From Achromobacter insuavis (lineage in GTDB: Bacteria > Pseudomonadota > Gammaproteobacteria > Burkholderiales > Burkholderiaceae_B): DNA of 64,000 bases. The stretch covers positions 1 through 64,000 of the forward strand of contig NZ_CADIJR010000035.1 of NCBI RefSeq assembly GCF_902859645.1. Direction: 5' to 3'. This document shows, one piece after another, positions 46,097-54,012 of the stretch. Below the pieces are notes generated by a model. The model did no database searches and was not told the origin of the DNA. It saw only the letters and a program-made list of their open reading frames with translations. Every line of letters starts with the position of its first letter. The first letter of the stretch is position 1. Both the position numbers and the translations under genes were made by a program.

Positions 46097-47731
46097 TCAG
46101 GCCGCGGCCTTGGCCGACAGCTTGGTCTTGTAGAGCCAGTCCTTGTAGTCGTCCAGGTCGCCGTCGAACGGGCTGAAGCGGCCGTCGGCCACGATGATGA
46201 ACTGGTCGGTGGTGGCGCGCAGCAGGTGGCGGTCGTGCGACACCAGCACCAGCGTGCCTTCGAACTGCGCCAGCGCGGTGGTCAGCGCTTCGCGGGTCTC
46301 CAGGTCCAGGTGGTTGGTGGGCTCGTCCAGCAGCAGCAGGTTGGGGCGCTGCCAGACGATCAGCGCCAGCGCCAGGCGCGCCTTCTCGCCGCCGGAGAAC
46401 GGCGCGATCGAGCTGGTGGCCATGGCGCCGTTGAAATTGAAGCTGCCCAGGAAGTTGCGCAGTTCCTGTTCGCGCACAGTCGGCGCGATCTTGGTCATGT
46501 GCCACAACGGCGATTCGTCATGGCGCAGCATCTCGACCTGGTGCTGGGCGAAGTAGCCGATCGACAGGCCCTTGTTGAACTGGGTGTCGCCCGCCAGCGA
46601 TTGCAGCTCGCCGGCGATGGTCTTGATGAAGGTCGACTTGCCGGCGCCGTTGATGCCCAGCAGGCCCAGGCGCTGGCCCGCCTGCAGCGAGAAGTCGATG
46701 CCCGACACGATGATCTTGTCGGACGTGACGCCGCTGTCCTCGTCGGTGTTGCGGTAGCCGGCGCTGACCTTGTCCATCGTCAAGAGCGGATTGGGCGCGC
46801 GCAGCGGTTCGCGGAACTCGAACGAGAACTCGGCGGCGGCGCGCAGCGGCGCCACTTCCTCCATGCGGGCCAGCGCCTTGATGCGGCTCTGCGCCTGGCG
46901 CGCCTTGCTGGCCTGGGCCTTGAAGCGGTCGATGAACGACTGCAGGTGCGCGCGCTGGCGCATCTGCTTTTCCATCATGCCCTGCGCCAGCTCCAGCTGG
47001 GCGGCGCGCTGGCGCTCGAACGACGAGTAGTTGCCCGAATAGCGCTTGAGCTTGCGCTCGTCGATGTGGACGATGACGTTGACCACGCCGTCCAGGAAGT
47101 CGCGGTCGTGCGAGATGACGATGAGCGTGCCCGGATAGCGCTTGAGCCAGTCTTCCAGCCAGATGATGGCGTCCAGGTCCAGGTGGTTGGTGGGCTCGTC
47201 CAGCAGCAGCAGGTCGGACGGGCACATCAGGGCCTGCGCCAGGTTCAGGCGCATGCGCCAGCCGCCCGAGAAACTGGTCAGCGGCAACTGCATCTGCGCC
47301 TGCGTGAAGCCCAGGCCGGTCAGCAATTGTTCGGCGCGCGAATGCACGGTGTAGGCATCGGCGTCGGCCAGCGCGGCGTAGATGTCGGCCATGCGCAGGC
47401 CGTTCTCGGCGCTCTCGGGTTCCGCTTCCAGCGCGGCCAGCTCGGCTTCGAGCTTGCGCAGCGTGACGTCGCCGTCGATGGCGTATTCGATGGCGGGGCG
47501 GTCGAGCGCGGGCGTTTCCTGCGCCACGTAGGCCATGCGCCAGCTGGCGGGGTAGTCCAGGTCGCCCTGGTCGGCGTGCAGCGTGCCGCGCAGCAGGCCG
47601 AACAGGCTCGACTTGCCGGCGCCGTTGGCGCCGATCAGGCCGATCTTGTCGCCGGGGTTCAGGAGCAGGTCGACCTTGTCGAACAAGGGCTTGACGCCGC
47701 GCATCAGTGAAACTTGTTGGAAGCGGATCAT
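46097..47731 (-). CDS. yheS: ABC-F family ATPase YheS-like
   Basis: Cytosolic translation-associated ATPase of 544 residues with two ABC domains and no membrane domain. The start MIRFQQVSLMRGVKPLFDKV and VAQETPALDR are typical of YheS. Walker A motifs are GANGAGKSS and GINGAGKST, signatures LTSFSGGWRMRL and APFSGGEKARLAL, and Walker B LLLLDEPTNHLDLD occurs twice. The inter-domain P-site tRNA-interaction motif region is rich in Arg, Lys and Gln. Start 47731 gives the canonical N-terminus. ABC-F proteins act on stalled or antibiotic-bound ribosomes. Confidence 0.93.
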   Translation of the reverse strand: MIRFQQVSLMRGVKPLFDKVDLLLNPGDKIGLIGANGAGKSSLFGLLRGTLHADQGDLDYPASWRMAYVAQETPALDRPAIEYAIDGDVTLRKLEAELAALEAEPESAENGLRMADIYAALADADAYTVHSRAEQLLTGLGFTQAQMQLPLTSFSGGWRMRLNLAQALMCPSDLLLLDEPTNHLDLDAIIWLEDWLKRYPGTLIVISHDRDFLDGVVNVIVHIDERKLKRYSGNYSSFERQRAAQLELAQGMMEKQMRQRAHLQSFIDRFKAQASKARQAQSRIKALARMEEVAPLRAAAEFSFEFREPLRAPNPLLTMDKVSAGYRNTDEDSGVTSDKIIVSGIDFSLQAGQRLGLLGINGAGKSTFIKTIAGELQSLAGDTQFNKGLSIGYFAQHQVEMLRHDESPLWHMTKIAPTVREQELRNFLGSFNFNGAMATSSIAPFSGGEKARLALALIVWQRPNLLLLDEPTNHLDLETREALTTALAQFEGTLVLVSHDRHLLRATTDQFIIVADGRFSPFDGDLDDYKDWLYKTKLSAKAAA

Positions 47732-47970
47732 GAATCGTGTGGCTGGAGGGTGCCGACCGGGGTGGCGTGAAATAAGCGCGGCAAGGCTCCCGCCACAAAG
47801 TGCGGCGCAAAAAGAAGGAACCGTGGAGCGATCGCGCCGGCGGCGCGACATGCGGACCGCGTCGGGCGCGGCAGGCGGACGGGGCCGATGCCCATCCGAT
47901 CGCGGGCGCTATTGTAGCCGGCCGCGCGGACCCGCGCCCGAGGGCGGGTTCAGCCAGTCGTGGCGCGGCT

Positions 47971-48852
47971 TCAGGCCGGGGCCGAGCGCGCGGCGATGGC
48001 GTCGGCCAGGGCCAGCAGGCGTTCGGCCTCGCACGCGTGCAGGTTCTCGACCAGCGCGCCGTCCACCACCGCCACTCCCTGGCCGGCGGCCTGGGCGGCG
48101 CGCCAGGCATCGAGCCGCTTGCGCGCGCTGGCCAGTTCGGCATCGGTCGGCGCGAAGGCCGCGTTGGCGGCGGCGATCTGCTTCGGGTGGATCAAGGTCT
48201 TGCCATCGAAGCCCTGGTCGCGTCCCTGCCGGCAGGCGGCGGCCAGGCCGGCATCGTCATCGAGATCCAGGTGCACGCCATCCAGCACCGCCAGGCCATG
48301 GGCGCGCGCGGCCAGCACCGCCAGCGAGCGTGCCAGCAGCGTCTCGTGGCGTTCGGGCGTGTGGCGCGCGTGCAGGTCCTTGACCAGGTCGGAGGTGCCC
48401 ACCACGATGGCCGCGAGCCGCGCGTGGCCGCCGGCGATGGCGTCCAGGCGCAGGAAGCCCAGCGGGGTCTCGGCCATCGCCCACAGCGGCAGCGCGGCGG
48501 GCGCGCCGGCCGCGTCCAGCGCCTGCGCCAGGGTTTCCAGTTCGGCCGCCGATTGCACCTTGGGCAGCAACACCGCGTCGGCGCCGGCCTGCGCGATGGC
48601 GCGCACGTCGTCCAGGCCCCACGGCGTATCCAGCGCATTGACGCGCACCACGCATTCGCGCCGGCCATAGCCGCCGGCGCGCAGGGCCGCGGCGACCTGC
48701 TGGCGCGCCAGCGCCTTGGCGTCGGGCGCGACCGCGTCTTCCAGGTCCAGGATCAGCGTGTCGGCATCGAGGCTGCGCGCCTTGTCCAGCGCGCGCGCAT
48801 TGGCGCCCGGCATGTAGAGAACGGAACGGCGGGGACGGGCGGCGAGGGACAT
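47971..48852 (-). CDS. HpcH/HpaI aldolase, citrate lyase beta subunit-like (CitE family)
   Basis: TIM-barrel lyase of 293 residues. Family motifs are SVLYMPGANARALDKARSLD, LILDLEDAVAPDAK, VVRVNALDTPWGLDDV, VLLPKVQSAAELE and the C-terminal GKTLIHPKQIAAANAAF, with metal-binding Glu/Asp and Arg intact. CitE-like proteins cleave malyl-CoA, citramalyl-CoA or similar thioesters when not part of citrate lyase; no citDF genes are near. The gene sits 4 bases downstream of the response regulator gene on the same strand, so the two may be co-transcribed. Confidence 0.88.
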   Translation of the reverse strand: MSLAARPRRSVLYMPGANARALDKARSLDADTLILDLEDAVAPDAKALARQQVAAALRAGGYGRRECVVRVNALDTPWGLDDVRAIAQAGADAVLLPKVQSAAELETLAQALDAAGAPAALPLWAMAETPLGFLRLDAIAGGHARLAAIVVGTSDLVKDLHARHTPERHETLLARSLAVLAARAHGLAVLDGVHLDLDDDAGLAAACRQGRDQGFDGKTLIHPKQIAAANAAFAPTDAELASARKRLDAWRAAQAAGQGVAVVDGALVENLHACEAERLLALADAIAARSAPA

Positions 48853-48856
48853 GGAT

Positions 48857-49576
48857 TCAACTCTTGGGATTGCTGATGACCTGCACGGGCATGGTGCAGA
48901 CATAGCCGACGCCATACACCGTGCGGATGCCCATGTCGCCGCCGGCCTGCGCGCGCAGCTTGCGGCGCAGGCGATGCATGTGGGCGTCGAGCCGGTGGGT
49001 GTCGTAGGCTTCGGCGCTGGCGCCCAGCGCCTCGACCAGCCGGCCGCGCGACAGCGGCAGCGGCGCGGCCTGGATCAGCGCGCCGATCAGGCGGCTCTCG
49101 GTGTCGGTGATGTCGACATGGATGCGCTTGGGCGACACCAGCATGCGGCGCGCCGGATCGAAGCGCCAGACGTCGGCGCTGGGCGCCTCGGGGCTGTTGG
49201 CGGGCACCACGCGCAGGCGGCGCGACAGCGAGACGAGCGTCGCGCCCAGTTCGGCCAGGTTGACGGGCTTGGTCAGGTAATGGTCGGCGCCCAGGCTCAG
49301 GCCGGACACCTTGTCCTCGCTCAACAGGCGCCCGGTGAGCATGATAATGCCCATTGAGGGATAGGTGGTGCGCAGGTGGGACACGCGCGCCAGTCCGTCG
49401 CCGTCGGGCAGCATGGCATCCAGCACCAGGATGCCGGGGGTGACGCTCAGCAGCAGTTGGTCGAGTTCGGACAGCGAGCCCGCGGTGAGGATGGCTTCGC
49501 CCAGGCCGAGGTCGTGGATGAATTCGGCGATGGTGTCGCGCCAGTCCCCGTGATCGTCGACGATGATGATGGTCAC
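48857..49576 (-). CDS. Orphan response regulator, OmpR/PhoB type
   Basis: Response regulator of 239 residues. The receiver has D7/D8, phospho-acceptor D53 in VLDAMLPDGDG and Lys103 in YLTKPVNL. The C-terminal winged helix has ITDTESRLIGALIQ, DTHRLDAHMHRLRRKLRAQ and RTVYGVGYVCTM. No histidine kinase gene is adjacent, so its partner is elsewhere. The upstream region contains the DnaA-box palindrome about 310 bases away. The similar RstA-like regulator at 3.4 kb is only a family relative. Confidence 0.9.
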   Translation of the reverse strand: MTIIIVDDHGDWRDTIAEFIHDLGLGEAILTAGSLSELDQLLLSVTPGILVLDAMLPDGDGLARVSHLRTTYPSMGIIMLTGRLLSEDKVSGLSLGADHYLTKPVNLAELGATLVSLSRRLRVVPANSPEAPSADVWRFDPARRMLVSPKRIHVDITDTESRLIGALIQAAPLPLSRGRLVEALGASAEAYDTHRLDAHMHRLRRKLRAQAGGDMGIRTVYGVGYVCTMPVQVISNPKS

Positions 49577-49953
49577 GGCGCCGGTCGAGCAGGCGGTTGT
49601 GCGCGAGGCGCTCCAAGGGCAAACACGCTTTCCGCTCCTTTCATGCTACGGCTTCTTATTGGTGTGAGTGAGTCCGCCTGGCGCGGGCCGGATACGGCGC
49701 CATCGGTGTGATCCCCTCGAGGCGCTCTCGCGGAGAATATCATTATCGCCGTTGCGGCGGCGCGGCATATTGCGGTGCAGCGAACGCTGTTGCAAGGCGC
49801 CCCGAACCGCGCCCATGCCGGTGGTCAAAAAATGATCAGCCCCGTCAACGGCGCCGTAACGGCCAGCAGCCGTGCGCCCGCGAATTTCTTATCCACAGTT
49901 TCTGTGGATAAGAAAGCCGCCTGACAGTTGTTCAGCGGTTCAGCGCCGCCGGG
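49577..49953. other. 377-bp intergenic region with a DnaA-box palindrome
   Basis: It lies between the orphan response regulator and the unknown 168-residue gene, both on the minus strand. It holds the DnaA-box pair at 49885-49915, a weak Fur-like stretch GAATATCATTATC near 49736, and a short direct repeat GTTCAGCG/GTTCAGCG at 49930-49945. No coding frame is convincing. Confidence 0.5.
49885..49915. promoter_or_regulatory. Perfect palindrome made of two consensus DnaA boxes
   Basis: TTTCTTATCCACAG and CTGTGGATAAGAAA are perfect 14-bp inverted copies separated by TTT. Each arm contains the strongest DnaA box, TTATCCACA (49889-49897) and its complement TGTGGATAA (49903-49911), facing each other. 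It is 31 bases past the stop of the 168-residue gene and far from any dnaA, dnaN or parAB gene. Confidence 0.65.
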
Positions 49954-50460
49954 TCATTGCGGCGGCGTCGTCGAGTCCGCCAGGTATTCCACCGGCACGC
50001 CCTGCGGCACCGTGCGCACGCGATCGCGTTCGATGCGGGGCGGGGCGAAGCGCGTCTTGCGGGCCGCCGCGTTCTGCAGCAGCACCGACAGCACCGCGCC
50101 CTTGTCCTGGATCCATTGGGTCTTGCCGCGCAACAGCTTCATCGCGTTCTCGGCGGTTCCCAACTTGTAGGACATCGAGTTGATCTGAACGGAATTCTTG
50201 CCGTTGAAAGCGGACTCGTCCTGCTCGGCAATGGCCGCGGCGTCGAGGTTGCTGCTTTCGTGGTCGACGCGGTAGATGAACTTGAGGCCGCTGAACGGAT
50301 CCTGCACCACGACGAGCTTGTCCGAACCCGAGACGTCCGACAGCATGCCGATGACCAATGATTCCACCAGCTGGTTGCCCCGTTGTTCCTCGGTGTAGAT
50401 GAAGATGGTGCGCTGGTTGTGCCCGAGCGGCGAGGGCGGGGCGAGGGGAGAACGATCCAT
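49954..50460 (-). CDS. Unrecognised 168-residue protein
   Basis: I do not recognise this family. The frame has good coding character for the genome and little low complexity. The sequence is soluble, without signal peptide or TM helices. A Pro-rich start (PLAPPSPLGHN) is followed by an alternating hydrophobic segment RTIFIYTEEQRGNQLVESLV. Further on come KLVVVQDPFSGLKFIYRVDH and a polar helical part with AENAMKLLRGKTQWIQDKGA. It has only one or two aromatic clusters and no Cys. Base composition is lower in GC than neighbours. No clear Shine-Dalgarno precedes ATG 50460. It lies between the response regulator and the GNAT gene, same strand. Confidence 0.6.
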   Translation of the reverse strand: MDRSPLAPPSPLGHNQRTIFIYTEEQRGNQLVESLVIGMLSDVSGSDKLVVVQDPFSGLKFIYRVDHESSNLDAAAIAEQDESAFNGKNSVQINSMSYKLGTAENAMKLLRGKTQWIQDKGAVLSVLLQNAAARKTRFAPPRIERDRVRTVPQGVPVEYLADSTTPPQ

Positions 50461-50516
50461 ACCTGACTTGAAAGAGGCGGGGCGGGTGGAAACTTGCCCC
50501 GCGGTACTGCGTTAAC

Positions 50517-50544
50517 GGCGTCAAGTTGCGTGAACTTGAGCGCC
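50517..50544. promoter_or_regulatory. Bulged hairpin upstream of the 168-residue gene
   Basis: TCAAGTT (50521) and AACTTGA (50533) are perfect inverted copies with a GCGTG loop, extended by GGCG/GCGCC with a one-base bulge. It lies between the GNAT stop and the start of the unknown gene and could be an operator or GNAT 3'-end structure. Confidence 0.4.
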
Positions 50545-50581
50545 GGCCTTGATGTCAACAAAGAACAATGCCCCGCCCGGG

Positions 50582-51184
50582 CTACGGCGCGCGCCGCAGG
50601 CGTGCCAGCAGGCGCGCTTTGGCGGCGGGCCAATCCTCGTCGAGGATGGCGAAATAGACCATGTCGCGGGTGCGTCCGGACTGCGCGATGAGGTGCTTGC
50701 GGAACACCCCTTCCTCGACGCCGCCGATACGGAGAATGGCCTGCCGGGATTGCAGGTTGGTCACTTCCGTTTTGAACACAACCCGCATGATACCAATTGT
50801 TTCAAAGGCGTGCTGCAATAAAAGATATTTGGCTTCGGTGTTGGCGCCGCTGCGCTGGCTGGCGGGGGTGAGCCAGGTGGCGCCGATCTCCAGGCGCTTG
50901 TGCGGCAGGGCGATATCCATATAACGCGTGGTGCCGATGACCTGGCCGTCGGCGCGGCGCACGATGGCGAACGGCAGGCAGGCGCCGGCGGCCTGGCCAT
51001 CGAGCGCGCGCTCGACATAGCGGCGCATGTCGTCGGCCGATGCGACCGGTTCGGGTTGCAGCCGCCACAGTTCGGGATGCAGTCCGACCTCGGCCAGCGC
51101 GGCGGCGTGCGCCAGGGTCAGGGGTTCGAGCCGGACGATCTCGCCTTCCAGGGTGACGGGCGGCAGGCGGGCGGGGGAGGGCAT
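50582..51184 (-). CDS. GNAT-family N-acetyltransferase (RimJ/RimL-like)
   Basis: Acetyltransferase of 200 residues using acetyl-CoA. Family pattern: VTLEGEIVRLEPLTLAHAAA, PFAIVRRADGQVIGTTRYMD, LEIGATWLTPASQRSGANTE (the acetyl-CoA phosphate-binding turn), FKTEVTNLQSRQAILRIGGV and EGVFRKHLIAQSGRTRDMVY. The region coding FETIGIMRVVFKTEV is AT-rich relative to the rest. The acceptor may be a protein N-terminus or a small amine; it cannot be told. Confidence 0.9.
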   Translation of the reverse strand: MPSPARLPPVTLEGEIVRLEPLTLAHAAALAEVGLHPELWRLQPEPVASADDMRRYVERALDGQAAGACLPFAIVRRADGQVIGTTRYMDIALPHKRLEIGATWLTPASQRSGANTEAKYLLLQHAFETIGIMRVVFKTEVTNLQSRQAILRIGGVEEGVFRKHLIAQSGRTRDMVYFAILDEDWPAAKARLLARLRRAP

Positions 51185-51312
51185 GACGGGAGACTCCGCG
51201 GGCGCGTCGCGGTCGGGCGCGCGCCGTCATGGCGGCGTCCCGGACGCCCAGCGATTCTACGCCCGCCGTCGGCGGCTTGCCGAAGCCCGCGCCCGGGCGC
51301 AGAATGCGGCGC

Positions 51313-52548
51313 ATGAAAACAGACGTGGTTGTCCTGGGCGCGGGCATCATCGGGGTGAGCGCCGCGCTGCACCTGCAGGCGCGCGGCCGTTCGGTGGTCC
51401 TGCTGGACCGGCGCGGTCCCGGCGAGGAAACCAGCTACGGCAATGCCGGGCTGATCGAGCGCGCCAGCGTCATCCCCTACGCCTTTCCGCGCGACTGGCG
51501 CAGCCTGCTGCGCTATGCCGGCAACCGCACGCCGGACGTGCGTTACCACGCGCGTTTCCTGCCGCGCATCGCGCCCTGGCTGCTGCGCTATTGGTGGCAT
51601 TCGGCGCCGTCGCGGCTGGCGCGCGCCGCGGCCGCGATGCTGCCGCTGATCGAGCGCAGCGTGGCCGAGCACGATGCGCTCAAGGACGCCGCCGGCATCG
51701 GCGCGCTGTTCCGCCGCAACGGCTGGATCGACGGCATGCGCAGCCAGCAGAGCCTGGACCGCGCCGCGGCCGACGCCTCCGCGCTGGCCGATTACGGATT
51801 GGATTACCAGGTGCTGGACCGCCAGGCCCTGGCGGCCCTGGAACCGTCGTTGTCGCCGCGCATGGTGGGCGCGATTCACTGGCGCGACCCGGTCAACGTG
51901 TCGGATCCCGGCGCGGTGGCGCGCGGCTACGCGGCCCTGTTCCAGCAGCGCGGCGGCCAGTTGGCGCGGGGCGATGCGCGCAGCCTGGAAGCGGTGTCCG
52001 GCGGCTGGCGCGTGCGCGGCGTGACCGGGCCGGTCGAGGCGCGCGAGGCGGTGGTGGCGCTGGGGCCGTGGTCGCCCGACGTGCTGCGGCCACTGGGCTA
52101 TCGCGTGCCCATGGCGGTCAAGCGCGGCTATCACCAGCATTTCGCGTTGGAAGACGGGGCGGCGTTGTCGCATCCGGTGGCGGATATCGACAGCGGCTTT
52201 GTGATGTCGCCCATGACGCTGGGCCTGCGCCTGACCACCGGCGCCGAGTTCGCGCCGCGCGACGCGCCGCCGTCGCCGGTGCAGGTGGCGCGCACGCGGG
52301 CGCTGGCGGCGCAGTTGCTGCCGCTGGGCGAGGCGGTGGAGAAAACGCCCTGGATGGGCTGTCGGCCCTGCATGCCGGACATGCGTCCGGTGATCGGCGC
52401 GGCGCCGCGCCATGCGGGTCTGTGGCTGGCCTTCGGCCACGCGCACCACGGTTTCACGCTGGGGCCGGTGACCGGAAAGCTGCTGGCCTGCCTGATGACG
52501 GGACAGGCGCCGGACATGGATCCGGCGCCGTATGCATTGAACCGCTAG
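51313..52548 (+). CDS. FAD-dependent D-amino-acid dehydrogenase-like oxidoreductase (DadA family)
   Basis: DAO-fold flavoprotein of 411 residues. The dinucleotide-binding motif is VVVLGAGIIGVSAALHLQAR, then LLDRRGPGEETSYGNAGLIE, typical of DadA. The C-terminal block MGCRPCMPDMRPVIGAAPRH with GLWLAFGHAHHGFTLGPVTG closes the FAD site. It probably oxidises D-amino acids to 2-oxo acids. ATG 51313 begins directly before the FAD motif; 51304 is possible. No dadX or dadR gene is next to it. It is divergent from the GNAT gene. Confidence 0.88.
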   Translation: MKTDVVVLGAGIIGVSAALHLQARGRSVVLLDRRGPGEETSYGNAGLIERASVIPYAFPRDWRSLLRYAGNRTPDVRYHARFLPRIAPWLLRYWWHSAPSRLARAAAAMLPLIERSVAEHDALKDAAGIGALFRRNGWIDGMRSQQSLDRAAADASALADYGLDYQVLDRQALAALEPSLSPRMVGAIHWRDPVNVSDPGAVARGYAALFQQRGGQLARGDARSLEAVSGGWRVRGVTGPVEAREAVVALGPWSPDVLRPLGYRVPMAVKRGYHQHFALEDGAALSHPVADIDSGFVMSPMTLGLRLTTGAEFAPRDAPPSPVQVARTRALAAQLLPLGEAVEKTPWMGCRPCMPDMRPVIGAAPRHAGLWLAFGHAHHGFTLGPVTGKLLACLMTGQAPDMDPAPYALNR

Positions 52549-52633
52549 GCCCGCGCGGGACGCGGGCGGTTGCCGGGGGCCGCCCGGTGCGTGCGCCGCG
52601 ACGCGGCGCGGACCGGGGCGGCGGCAGGCCGCT

Positions 52634-53758
52634 TCAGGCGGCCTTGGCGCGGCGCTGGCGCACCGCGTCGGCCAGCAGGTCCAGCACCGGCAGGGTCTGG
52701 CTCCAGCCCAGGCAGGCGTCGGTGATCGACACGCCATGGCGCAGCGGCTGGCCGGGCTTGAGGTCCTGGCGGCCTTCCTCGAGATGGCTCTCGATCATCA
52801 CGCCGGTGATGCGGCTGTCGCCCTGGGACAGCTGGGCGGCGATGTCGCGGGCCACGTCGACCTGGCGCAGGTGCGACTTGTTGGAGTTGGCGTGCGAGCA
52901 GTCGATCATGACCTGTTCGCGCTGGCCGGCGGCGCGCAGCACGGCGCAACAGGCGTCGACGCTGGCCGCGTCGTAGTTGGGGCCTTGCTTGCCGCCGCGC
53001 AGGATCACGTGGGTGTCTTCGTTGCCGCGGGTTTCGAAGATGGCGGCCATGCCCATCTTGGTCATGCCCATGAAGGCGTGCTTGGCGCTGGCGGCGACGA
53101 TGGCGTCGGCCGCGATCTGCACGCCGCCGTCGGTGCCGTTCTTGAAGCCCAGCGGGCAGCTCAGGCCGGAGCTGAGCTGGCGGTGGCTGGGGCTTTCGGT
53201 GGTGCGCGCGCCGATGGCGCCCCAGGCGATCAGGTCGGCAATGTACTGCGGGCTGAGCAGGTCGAGGAATTCGGTGGCGATCGGCAGGCCCAGGCCGCTG
53301 ATGTCCAGCAGCAGTTCGCGGGCGCGGCGCAGGCCTTCGTTGATGCGGAAGCTGCCGTCCAGGCGCGGGTCGTTGATGTAGCCCTTCCAGCCGACGGTGG
53401 TGCGCGGCTTCTCGAAATACACGCGCATCACGATCAGCAGGTCGTCACGGTACTGGTCGGCGGCGGCGCGCAGCTGGCGCGCGTATTCCATGGCCTGGCC
53501 GTGGTCGTGGATCGAGCAGGGGCCGACCACCAGCACCAGGCGGTCGTCGCGGCCGTGCAGCACGTCGGCGATGCGGGCGCGGCTGTCCTCGACCAGCGTC
53601 TGGATCTCGGCCGACACCGGCAGCTCGTCCTGCAGCAGGGCGGGCGAGATCAGCGGACGCACGGCGCTGATGCGGGTGTCGTCCGTGCGGGTGTTGTCCT
53701 GGGTGGCGTCGGCCGTGCCGACCTCGCGGTCGTGCAGGGGATCGTCAATGCGGGTCAA
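52634..53758 (-). CDS. aroG: 3-Deoxy-7-phosphoheptulonate synthase (DAHP synthase)
   Basis: First enzyme of the shikimate pathway, condensing phosphoenolpyruvate and erythrose-4-phosphate; type I, 374 residues. Motifs: VLVVGPCSIHDHGQAMEYAR, MRVYFEKPRTTVGWKGYIND, GARTTESPSHRQLSSGLSCP, GFKNGTDG, ILRGGKQGPNYD and DCSHANSNKSH. The N-terminal extension of about 40 residues supports an allosteric AroF/G/H isozyme; AroG is the best guess, and which amino acid inhibits it is not certain. It is convergent with the DadA-like gene. Confidence 0.93.
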   Translation of the reverse strand: MTRIDDPLHDREVGTADATQDNTRTDDTRISAVRPLISPALLQDELPVSAEIQTLVEDSRARIADVLHGRDDRLVLVVGPCSIHDHGQAMEYARQLRAAADQYRDDLLIVMRVYFEKPRTTVGWKGYINDPRLDGSFRINEGLRRARELLLDISGLGLPIATEFLDLLSPQYIADLIAWGAIGARTTESPSHRQLSSGLSCPLGFKNGTDGGVQIAADAIVAASAKHAFMGMTKMGMAAIFETRGNEDTHVILRGGKQGPNYDAASVDACCAVLRAAGQREQVMIDCSHANSNKSHLRQVDVARDIAAQLSQGDSRITGVMIESHLEEGRQDLKPGQPLRHGVSITDACLGWSQTLPVLDLLADAVRQRRAKAA

Positions 53759-54012
53759 GGGAAGCTCCGTGCCGTAGATGCGGGAAAGACCGCCATTATC
53801 GCACCGGCGGGCGTCGTCCGTCCGGGCTATGTCCCCGTGTGCCCTAGGACGATCGATGGCGACCGGGCGGCAAATGGGCCTAGGACGTGTTCGGTGGCGC
53901 TACAGTGGGGGAAGATGCCTTAGCATTGACCCAACGCGTTCCCGCGACCGCGCCCCGGCCTGGCGGCCCAAGCCAGGGTCACCGCATGCCGATACGCCCG
54001 AGGACATGACCG

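Noticed and set aside
49735-49747. A second Fur box (GAATATCATTATC)
   Set aside because: Only 11 of 13 positions match half of the consensus and there is no supporting terminator or iron gene next to it.
49885-49915. Chromosomal replication origin
   Set aside because: Only two DnaA boxes are present. There is no AT-rich unwinding region, no box cluster and no dnaA, dnaN, gidA or parAB nearby, so I report it as a DnaA-type site but not oriC.
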